Shown: in pieces, positions 50,652 through 58,234 of the stretch | How positions within the stretch are numbered: position 1 is the first letter of the stretch | Layout of the letters: each line of letters opens with the position of its first letter | From: Nocardioides iriomotensis | GTDB lineage: Bacteria > Actinomycetota > Actinomycetes > Propionibacteriales > Nocardioidaceae | Length of the DNA: 59,501 nucleotides | NCBI RefSeq assembly: GCF_004168035.1 | Contig: NZ_SDPU01000008.1 | Coordinates: 1 to 59,501, forward strand | Direction of reading: 5' to 3' | Program-made: the position numbers and the translations under genes | The notes under the pieces: model-generated | Database searches by the model: none | The model's input: only the letters and a program-made list of their open reading frames with translations | What the model was told of the DNA's origin: nothing

Positions 50652-53600
50652 GTGCCTGACGCCGACGTCGGCGCGCTCGGCCTCGAGCCGGCCCTGCTGC
50701 GGTCCGAGCGCGCTGCTCCACCTCGAACGCTGGTCGACATCTTTCGCGACGTCGTGCAGGCCCACCCGTCCAGTCGCGCGCTCGACAACGGTGCCGAGGT
50801 GCTCACGTACGCCGAGTTCGAGGAAGCCGCCGATGAGGTGGCCGACAGCCTCCGCACCTTCGGGGTCGGCCGCGGGGACCGCGTCGGCGTCCGCATCAAG
50901 TCCGGCACACTCGACCTGTACGTCGGGATCATGGGGATCCTGCTCGCCGGAGCCGCCTATGTGCCGGTGGACGCGGACGACCCCGACGAACGGGCCCGCT
51001 TGATCTTCGACGAGGCAGACGTTGCCGCGATCCTCGGGAACGGCCTGCGCGTCACGCCGCGACGTCACGATCGGCACGCGTCGACCTCTTCGCCCGTGTC
51101 GCCGTCCGACGACGCCTGGATCATCTTCACCTCGGGCTCGACCGGGACCCCCAAAGGCGTCGCGGTGTCGCACCGATCGGCGGCGGCGTTCGTCGATGCC
51201 GAGTCGAGGATATTCCTGCAGGGCGCGGCGCTCGGTCCAGAAGACCGGGTCATGGCTGGCCTGTCCGTCGCGTTCGACGCGTCGTGCGAGGAGATGTGGC
51301 TGGCCTGGGGGCACGGTGGCTGCCTCGTTCCCGCGCCCAGGTCGCTGGTGCGCAGTGGCGTGGATGTCGGGCCGTGGATCGTCGCGAACGACATCACCGT
51401 GGTCTCCACCGTTCCGACGCTGGTGTCGCTGTGGCCGACCGAGGCGCTCGCCCGGGTGCGGCTGCTCATCATGGGCGGCGAGGCCTGTCCTCCCGAGATC
51501 GGTGCGCGACTTGCGCTTCCCGGCCGTGAGGTGTGGAACACCTACGGCCCCACGGAGGCCACGGTCGTGGCGTGCGGGGCTGAGATCAGCCGTGACGGTC
51601 CCGTGCGGATCGGCCTTCCGCTGGACGGTTGGGACCTCGCGGTCGTCGACGCGGACGGCGTGCCTGTTTCGGCCGGCCAACCTGGCGAGCTGATCATCGG
51701 TGGAGTCGGCCTCGCCCGCTACCTGGACCCTGCCAAGGAAGCCGAGAAGTATGCGCCGATGCCGACGCTCGGCTGGGACCGCGCTTACCGCAGCGGCGAC
51801 ATCGTGCGCTTCGACGGCACCGGGCTGGTGTTCGCCGGACGCGCCGACGACCAGATCAAGCTCGGCGGACGCCGGATCGAGCTGGGTGAGATCGACAGTG
51901 CCCTGCTCGGCCTCCCGGGCGTCGCGGGCGCCGCGGCCGCCGTGCGCACCAGCCAGGCCGGCAACCAGATCCTCATCGGCTACATCAACGTCAGCGAGGA
52001 CTTCGACACGACCGCCGCCACGGAGCAGCTGCGCCGGGACCTTCCCGCCGCCCTCGTTCCCCGGCTCGCACAGGTAGACCAGCTCCCCACGCGGACGAGT
52101 GGGAAGATCGACCGGGAAGCGCTCCCGTGGCCGCTGCCCGGCGCCGGCGACGCGGGCGTGGCCGATGTCGCGGCTGACCTCACCGACACCGAGCGCCACG
52201 TCGCGGATCTCTGGCTCGAGGTGCTGGGCGCGGTTGTCCGGAGCAGCAAGGACGACTTCTTCGACCTGGGCGGCGGAAGTCTCACCGCGGCCCAGCTGGT
52301 GTCGCGGCTCCGGGCATCGCACCCGGACATCACGGTGGCCGACGTCTACGAGCAACCCAGCGTCAAGCGCCTGGCCGACCTCCTCGATACGATGGACACC
52401 CCCGTCGCGGCGACGAACCGCAGGGTCCGTCCGACGCCGTGGAAGACCCAGATGGGTCAGGTGGTGTTCACGGTGCCGCTCCGCCTCCTGTCCGGACTGC
52501 GCTGGGCGACGTGGGTCCTGGCCGGGAGCAACGTCGCCGCAGCCGCGGGCGCGACGTGGGCGCCGACGACTCCGTGGGCCTGGCTTGTCGCGGGCTGGGT
52601 CCTCCTGGTCCTCGCCCCCGGGCGCATGGCACTCAGTGCCCTGGGGGCGCGGATCCTCATGCACGGGATCCGGCCCGGCGACTACCCCCGCGGGGGCCGC
52701 ATCCACCTCCGGGTCTGGCTCGCGGAGCGGCTGGCGGACGAGCTGGGTGCGGCCAACCTCGCCGGTGCCGCGTGGATGCCGTGGTACGCCCGGGCGCTCG
52801 GCGCCAAGGTCGGCCGCGACGTCGACCTGCACTCGCTCCCACCGGTCACGGGGATGCTCACGCTCGGCCGGGGCTGCTCGATCGAGCCAGAGGTCGACCT
52901 GGCCGGTTACTGGGTCGACGGTGACGTGCTGCGGATCGGCCACGTCAAGGTGGGAGCCGGTGCGCGGGTCGGCACGAGGAGCACCCTGGGCCCCGGCGCC
53001 ACCCTCGGCCGGGGGTCGGAGGTCGCACCGGGCTCGGCCGTCCTCGGCAGGGTTCCCAAGCATGCGTTCTGGTCCGGCTCGCCGGCCGAGCCGGTCACGC
53101 GTACGGCGCGTGGCCCGTGGTCAGCGAAGCGGCCCCGCCGCATGCCCCGGTGGACGATCGCCTACGCGCTGCTGGGCCTGGCTGTGTCTCTGCTGCCGGT
53201 CGTGGCCGGCGCCGTCGCGGCTCTGGTGCTGTGGCGCCCGGTGGTCGGTGCATCGTCCTTGCGCGATGCCTGGCTCGCCGGGCTCGCGTGGTCGCCCGTC
53301 GCGGTCGTCGCCGCGTACACCGCGCTGGCCGTGCTCGTGCTGGCCACGGTGCGGTTGCTGTCCCTCGGGCTCGGGCCCGGCCACTTTCCGATCCACAGCC
53401 GTCCCGCGTGGCAGGCCTGGGGCACGATGCGGGTGCTCGACGAGGCGCGGACCTGGCTCTTCCCGATCTACGCCAGCGCGCTCACACCCGGCTGGCTCCG
53501 CGCCCTCGGCGCCCGGATCGGCAAGCACGTCGAGGCGTCGACGGTGCTGCTCATCCCCAGGCTCACCTCGGTCTCCGACCAGTCCTTCCTCGCGGACGAC

Positions 53601-54557
53601 ACCTTGATCGGCAGCTACGAGCTCGGCGGCGGGTGGCTGCGCGTCGAGCGAGTCAAGATCGGCAAGCGCGCCTTCGTCGGGAACTCCGGGATGGCGGCAC
53701 CCGGCCGCAAGGTGCCGAAGCGTGCCCTCGTCGCCGTGCTCTCCGCTGCACCGCGGCGCAAGTCCGCCAAGGCCGGCGCCTCCTGGCTCGGCAGCCCGCC
53801 CGTACCACTGCGCCGCTCCGCCGGAGGCATCGACGCCAGCCGCACCTACCAGCCGGCTCGCCACCTGCAGGTTGCGCGGGCCTGCGTGGAGCTGTGCCGC
53901 GTGGTGCCCATGGTGGTCGGGGCCGCGATCGGCTGGAGTGTGGTCGCCGCGATCCTCGTCATCGCCGACGCCCTCGACTCGGCGGTCGCAGCCGCCCTCT
54001 CCGGCGTCGTGCTGATGGCTGCGGGCGCGGTCGCCGCCGCTGTCACCGTGCTGGCCAAGTGGGTGCTGGTGGGTCGCATCGCGGCGACGGACCACCCGCT
54101 CTGGAGCTCGTTCGTCTGGCGCAACGAGCTCGTCGACAACTTCGTCGAGGTCGTCGCGGCCCCGTGGTTCGCGCGGGCGGCGTCGGGAACCCCGGTCCTC
54201 AACTTCTGGCTGCGTCTCCTCGGCGTCAAGGTCGGTCGCGGCGTGTGGTGTGAGACCTACTGGCTGCCGGAGTCCGACCAGGTGCGGCTGGCGGACGGAG
54301 CCACCGTCAACAGAGGCTGTGTCGTGCAGACGCACCTGTTCCACGACCGTGTGCTCAGCATCGATGCGGTGACCCTGCACGAGGGCGCCACCCTCGGAGC
54401 CAACAGCGTGATCCTCCCGGCCTCGAGCCTCGGTCGTCACGCTACGGTGGGCCCCGTGTCGTTGGTGATGAGAGGCGAGTCCGTGCCGGACAAGACTCGC
54501 TGGATGGGCAACCCCATCGGCCCCTGGGTGGACGAGCCCGGTCGTAGCGACGCATGA
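50652..54557 (+). CDS. Pls/PosA-family non-ribosomal peptide synthetase (epsilon-poly-lysine synthetase-like)
   Basis: 1301 residues from GTG 50652 with GGGAG upstream; characterised Pls proteins are about 1300 residues. Adenylation domain: IIFTSGSTGTPKGVAVSH, YGPTEATV, TSGKIDRE. Hand-aligned to GrsA, the pocket reads D-A-E-S-I-G-T-V-V-K, close to lysine codes. The carrier domain DFFDLGGGSLTAAQL has Ser543 for phosphopantetheine. The C-terminal 700 residues contain three left-handed beta-helix/acyltransferase-like modules separated by three pairs of membrane helices (six in total), the Pls layout for iterative isopeptide bond formation. The stop overlaps the M1 peptidase start by 4 bases. Confidence 0.85.
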   Translation: MPDADVGALGLEPALLRSERAAPPRTLVDIFRDVVQAHPSSRALDNGAEVLTYAEFEEAADEVADSLRTFGVGRGDRVGVRIKSGTLDLYVGIMGILLAGAAYVPVDADDPDERARLIFDEADVAAILGNGLRVTPRRHDRHASTSSPVSPSDDAWIIFTSGSTGTPKGVAVSHRSAAAFVDAESRIFLQGAALGPEDRVMAGLSVAFDASCEEMWLAWGHGGCLVPAPRSLVRSGVDVGPWIVANDITVVSTVPTLVSLWPTEALARVRLLIMGGEACPPEIGARLALPGREVWNTYGPTEATVVACGAEISRDGPVRIGLPLDGWDLAVVDADGVPVSAGQPGELIIGGVGLARYLDPAKEAEKYAPMPTLGWDRAYRSGDIVRFDGTGLVFAGRADDQIKLGGRRIELGEIDSALLGLPGVAGAAAAVRTSQAGNQILIGYINVSEDFDTTAATEQLRRDLPAALVPRLAQVDQLPTRTSGKIDREALPWPLPGAGDAGVADVAADLTDTERHVADLWLEVLGAVVRSSKDDFFDLGGGSLTAAQLVSRLRASHPDITVADVYEQPSVKRLADLLDTMDTPVAATNRRVRPTPWKTQMGQVVFTVPLRLLSGLRWATWVLAGSNVAAAAGATWAPTTPWAWLVAGWVLLVLAPGRMALSALGARILMHGIRPGDYPRGGRIHLRVWLAERLADELGAANLAGAAWMPWYARALGAKVGRDVDLHSLPPVTGMLTLGRGCSIEPEVDLAGYWVDGDVLRIGHVKVGAGARVGTRSTLGPGATLGRGSEVAPGSAVLGRVPKHAFWSGSPAEPVTRTARGPWSAKRPRRMPRWTIAYALLGLAVSLLPVVAGAVAALVLWRPVVGASSLRDAWLAGLAWSPVAVVAAYTALAVLVLATVRLLSLGLGPGHFPIHSRPAWQAWGTMRVLDEARTWLFPIYASALTPGWLRALGARIGKHVEASTVLLIPRLTSVSDQSFLADDTLIGSYELGGGWLRVERVKIGKRAFVGNSGMAAPGRKVPKRALVAVLSAAPRRKSAKAGASWLGSPPVPLRRSAGGIDASRTYQPARHLQVARACVELCRVVPMVVGAAIGWSVVAAILVIADALDSAVAAALSGVVLMAAGAVAAAVTVLAKWVLVGRIAATDHPLWSSFVWRNELVDNFVEVVAAPWFARAASGTPVLNFWLRLLGVKVGRGVWCETYWLPESDQVRLADGATVNRGCVVQTHLFHDRVLSIDAVTLHEGATLGANSVILPASSLGRHATVGPVSLVMRGESVPDKTRWMGNPIGPWVDEPGRSDA

Positions 54558-55867
54558 CGTTCGGCACCTCCGGCGCCGATCCCTACGTCACGGCCCACGG
54601 CGACACTTCCTACGGCGTCGACCACTACGACCTCGCCCTGACGTACGCCGTCCGTGGGAACCGGCTGAACGCCCGCGCGACCCTCACGGTGCGAGCCGTC
54701 GAGACGATCCAGCGCGTCGAGCTGGACCTGCACCACCTGCACGTCGAGAAGGTGCTCGTCGACGACACACCGGCGCGCTACTCCCACAAACGGGGTCGGC
54801 TCTCCGTCCGGCTGCTGGAGGAGCTGGCCGCGGGCGACACCGCGGAGGTGGCGGTGATGTACTCCGGCAGCCCCAAGCCGGTGCGCAAGCGACACCACGG
54901 CACCGCCGGCTGGGAGGAGCTCACGGACGGGGTGATCGTCGCCGGGCAGCCGCACGGCGCGCCGTCATGGTTCCCCTGCAACGACCGGCCGAGCGACAAG
55001 GCCTCGTACTCGCTGGAGATCACGACCGGGAGTGACTACGTCGTCGTGGCCAACGGCGAGCTGACCTCGACGAACCCCCATGGCCGAACGACGACCTGGA
55101 CCTACCAGCAGCCCGAGCCGATGGCGCCGTACCTGGCGACCGTCCAGATCGGCAAGTACGAGGTGCACGACCTCGACGCGGACGTCCCCACCCGGATCGT
55201 GGCGCCCGCTCGGCTCCGCGACCAGCTGGACGACGCCTTCGGTCGGCAGGCCGAGATGATCGAGATGTTCCAGGAGCTGTTCGGCCCGTACCCGTTCGCG
55301 GGGTACGCCGTGGTCGTCACGGAAGACGACCTGGAGATCCCGCTCGAGTCGCAGAGCCTGTCGACGTTCGGCGCCAACCTGGTGCGCGGCGACTGGGAGG
55401 CCGTCCGGCTGGTGGCGCACGAGCTCAGCCACCAGTGGTTCGGAAACAGCCTCACCGCGGAGACGTGGCAGGACATCTGGCTGCACGAGGGATTCGCCTG
55501 CTACAGCGAGTGGCTGTGGTCCGAGGCGTCCGGCGGGCCGACCGCGCAGGAGCGTGCCGAGGAGCACTGGACCCGGCTCTCCGGTCTCGCCCAGGACCTG
55601 CTGCTCGCCGACCCGGGGCCGGACCTGATGTTCGACGACCGGGTCTACAAGCGCGGAGCCCTGTGCCTGCACGCCCTGCGCTGCACGATCGGCGACAACG
55701 CCTTCTTCGACATGCTCCGAGGATGGGCGGCCGAGCAGCGGTACGGCACCGTGACCACCGAGGGCTTCATCGCCTTCGTGGCGACACGGTGCGACGCGGA
55801 CCTCGACCCGCTCTTCCAGGCGTGGCTGCACGAGGAAGCCCTTCCGGACCTGCCGTCACCACGGTGA
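54554..55867 (+). CDS. M1 family zinc metallo-aminopeptidase
   Basis: 437 residues from ATG 54554. The zinc site HELSHQWFGN begins at His289 and the third ligand is in WLHEGFACYSEWLW about 19 residues later. The N-terminal beta domain has WFPCNDRPSDKASYSLEI. The usual GAMEN exopeptidase motif is replaced by LESQSLSTFG, as in some short M1 enzymes. No signal peptide is visible. Its 4-base overlap with the synthetase implies a joint role. M1-type zinc aminopeptidases degrade epsilon-poly-lysine in Streptomyces albulus, so product trimming or self-protection is likely. Confidence 0.88.
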   Translation: MTFGTSGADPYVTAHGDTSYGVDHYDLALTYAVRGNRLNARATLTVRAVETIQRVELDLHHLHVEKVLVDDTPARYSHKRGRLSVRLLEELAAGDTAEVAVMYSGSPKPVRKRHHGTAGWEELTDGVIVAGQPHGAPSWFPCNDRPSDKASYSLEITTGSDYVVVANGELTSTNPHGRTTTWTYQQPEPMAPYLATVQIGKYEVHDLDADVPTRIVAPARLRDQLDDAFGRQAEMIEMFQELFGPYPFAGYAVVVTEDDLEIPLESQSLSTFGANLVRGDWEAVRLVAHELSHQWFGNSLTAETWQDIWLHEGFACYSEWLWSEASGGPTAQERAEEHWTRLSGLAQDLLLADPGPDLMFDDRVYKRGALCLHALRCTIGDNAFFDMLRGWAAEQRYGTVTTEGFIAFVATRCDADLDPLFQAWLHEEALPDLPSPR

Positions 55868-56453
55868 CGCGTGGCCTGGCCGGGGAGGCAACCGCCACGC
55901 AACCGACGAGCCCCGCGGGGACCAGCTCGTCGTCGAGGTCAGCGAGCCTGATCCCGACAGCCGACCGAACCCCGACGAGCACGCGTGGCGGCGCGTCCGC
56001 GCTCGACAGCCGGACATCCCGCGGGTCGGCGTCGAGCCCGGTGCCGACGGCCTTGAGGTAGGCCTCCTTACGCGCCCACACGACTGCGCGGTCACGCTCG
56101 GACTGCGGTGCCGACTCGAGAGCATGCAGGACCACGTCGTCGAACCCGGCGAACCCGGCGCGACGCGGGCTCTCGAGATCGAGGCCAACCCCGGCCGCGT
56201 CGGACACCGCCACGCCGGTGGTGCCGTCGCACCGCGAGATGCTCACCGAGAACCGGTCCTCCTCGCCATCGATCCTCAGGGAGGGACGGCCGTGGTCGTC
56301 GCCGCCGCAGCGAGGACATGTTCGTTTGACGCTCACGCCGGTCACCGGTCGTCCGAGCAGCGTCAGGCACACGGCGGCGAGGAGAGGTATGTCGTCGTGG
56401 CCGTGGCCGAGTGCCACGACGACGTGGGGCGAGCTCCCGGTCAGCGTGCCCAC
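55767..56453 (-). CDS. 4'-phosphopantetheinyl transferase (Sfp-type)
   Basis: 228 residues from GTG 56453. The N-terminal CPRCGGDDHGRPSL, the magnesium-binding GVGLDLES and the catalytic WARKEAYLKAVGTGLD are the Sfp-family signatures. It activates carrier domains by attaching phosphopantetheine, and the adjacent synthetase with Ser543 is the obvious client. The frame stays open into the convergent peptidase gene, giving a 101-base tail overlap (55767-55867). Its start overlaps the CYTH-CHAD stop by 13 bases, so the two are co-transcribed. Confidence 0.82.
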   Translation of the reverse strand: MGTLTGSSPHVVVALGHGHDDIPLLAAVCLTLLGRPVTGVSVKRTCPRCGGDDHGRPSLRIDGEEDRFSVSISRCDGTTGVAVSDAAGVGLDLESPRRAGFAGFDDVVLHALESAPQSERDRAVVWARKEAYLKAVGTGLDADPRDVRLSSADAPPRVLVGVRSAVGIRLADLDDELVPAGLVGCVAVASPARPRVTVVTAGPEGLPRAATPGRAGRGPRRTVSPRRR

Positions 56454-57937
56454 TTCCTGATCCTCGAGACCTCGGCCTGCTTCCACGCGCGTCCGAGTCC
56501 ACGCACGACGGATGCGGCGGCCTGCTCCTCCACCACGTCGACGCGACCCAGCACGAACGCCACTCGCCCGGCCGGGTCCGTTTGGGCGGCGATCACGCGC
56601 AGGGCGGTGCGGGTCATCGCCACGTCCTGGTGCTCCCCGACGTACGACTGGAACGCCTTCATCTCCCGGGCGGATCGACGCGCCGGCTTTCCGTAGACGG
56701 GACGGCACGCCTCCGCCAGGTATCGCACTCGTTTCGCGGCCTTGCGCGCCTCGTGCAGACGCTCGACGTAGTCGGGATCGGCGGGATCGCCGAGCCGGCG
56801 CAGCCGCTTCTCGAGCCGCGCGACGTCCCGGTCGACGATTCCGGGCAGCACCCTCTTGGTCGGCTTGGCTGCGCGCTTCCGGAACGACGGTTCCTCGGCG
56901 TACCCGCGCAAGGCGGCGAGGAGCTCGAGGTAGCGCTGTGACTCCATGGCGACGACGGCGGCGCGGTGTGCCTCGCGGTAGCGGCGTGTCATCTCCCGCT
57001 GGACCGCGCGTGCAGCGGCGGGAGCCCCGGACTCGTCGGACTGATCGGCGAGGAGACCCTTCAGGCGTGCGCTCACGACCTCGGCGTCGCGGGCCGCGCC
57101 GAGGCAGTCGGCGAGCCACTTGAGCTCGCCGCGGAACCACTGCACCTCGCTCGGGTCGAGAAGCGGCTCGAAGGAGGCGAGCAGCTGCCGGATCCGCCGG
57201 ATCGTCACGCGGAGGCGGTGCACGCCATCGGGCAGGTTGCGTCGAACGGAGATGTCGCGGGCGGGGATCGCGTCGACCAGCGTGGCCAGCCTCTCCCGGA
57301 CGAGGTTCGCCGCCGGACTCTTGCGACCGACCTTGTGGACAGGCCGTTCGGGCCTTTCCCTCACCCCTGTCCCCACGACGCGCTCCAGCTTGCTGCCCAC
57401 CTTGGATCGACGCGCGCCCGCGTCACGCAACCGAGCGGCGACCGCGGCGAGTAGTCGTTCGTCGCCCGTGCCGAGCTCGACTTCCCACTCACGCCACGCC
57501 AGGTCCCCGGCGGTCACCTGATCGTCCACCACCTCCGCGAGGACGGAGCCGTCCAGGTCGAGCACGTGGACGCTGCGGCGGACCGTCTCGATGACCGCGA
57601 TCGGCGTCAGCGTCGAACCTTGCGTGTACGCGAGGACCGCGGAGCGCAGTTCTTTCGGTACGGTCCGGATCCCGCGCGACAGGGGGACGCGCACCTCGAG
57701 CCGGCGGTCACGCCCCATCGGCAGCTTCAGGTGCCAGCCCTCGTCACCCCCGCCCTCCCTGCGCCTCAACGAGATACCGGCCGTGCGCAGATCCAGGTCG
57801 TGGGTGTCGAAGTACACCGCCGTCAGCTCGGTGATGCCGGTGTCGTGCACCGTGGCGGCTGCGTCCGGCAGCTCGTCGAGTGCCGGCAGGTCCCCGGTCG
57901 CGTCGTACTTCTGCTCGATCTCGAGGACGTGCGTCAT
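56441..57937 (-). CDS. CYTH-CHAD domain protein
   Basis: 498 residues from ATG 57937. The N-terminal CYTH (triphosphate tunnel) domain starts VLEIEQKYDA, with the ExExK motif, and has YFDTHDLDLRTAGISLRRRE and WHLKLPMG. The C-terminal CHAD domain, from about residue 215, has the conserved histidines and basic helices DGVHRLRVTIRRIRQLLASF and YVERLHEARKAAKRVRYLAEA. CYTH proteins bind or hydrolyse triphosphates, and CHAD domains bind inorganic polyphosphate. It is the first gene of the unit that includes the phosphopantetheinyl transferase. Confidence 0.9.
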   Translation of the reverse strand: MTHVLEIEQKYDATGDLPALDELPDAAATVHDTGITELTAVYFDTHDLDLRTAGISLRRREGGGDEGWHLKLPMGRDRRLEVRVPLSRGIRTVPKELRSAVLAYTQGSTLTPIAVIETVRRSVHVLDLDGSVLAEVVDDQVTAGDLAWREWEVELGTGDERLLAAVAARLRDAGARRSKVGSKLERVVGTGVRERPERPVHKVGRKSPAANLVRERLATLVDAIPARDISVRRNLPDGVHRLRVTIRRIRQLLASFEPLLDPSEVQWFRGELKWLADCLGAARDAEVVSARLKGLLADQSDESGAPAAARAVQREMTRRYREAHRAAVVAMESQRYLELLAALRGYAEEPSFRKRAAKPTKRVLPGIVDRDVARLEKRLRRLGDPADPDYVERLHEARKAAKRVRYLAEACRPVYGKPARRSAREMKAFQSYVGEHQDVAMTRTALRVIAAQTDPAGRVAFVLGRVDVVEEQAAASVVRGLGRAWKQAEVSRIRKWAR

Positions 57938-58089
57938 CCTGACGTCCTACAGGACAAAGATGAACTGGCGTTCGGTGCGGCCCCGCCAGGGTTCTGTAGC
58001 TGACGAGGCCGCATCACAGGCTCGAACGGGCCAACCAGCGAGTCAATAGCGCAGATGTGCTGCACGTCGTGTGCGCTGCCGGGCGCGCA

Positions 58090-58134
58090 GCGACCCCGCC
58101 CGGGCCCAACGGGGGAGGGCCTGGACGGGGTCGC
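58090..58134. terminator. Long GC-rich hairpin, probable terminator of the PhoX-like gene
   Basis: Outer stem GCGACCCCG (58090-58098)/CGGGGTCGC (58126-58134) and inner stem CCGGGCCC (58100-58107)/GGGCCTGG (58117-58124). It lies about 100 bases downstream of the minus-strand PhoX-like stop. There is no U-tract. The rest of the 297-base gap 57938-58234 shows nothing else. Confidence 0.5.
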
Positions 58135-58234
58135 TCGCAATCTATTCACGATATGCCTGGTTTGACCTGGAAAGGGACAAACCTCCCGCCCGCTCTCCGT
58201 GACCGGACTCAGGCGCCGATGACCGGGCGGACTG

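Noticed and set aside
50496-53063. 855-residue minus-strand frame inside the synthetase gene
   Set aside because: Shadow of the adenylation domain; no recognisable protein features.
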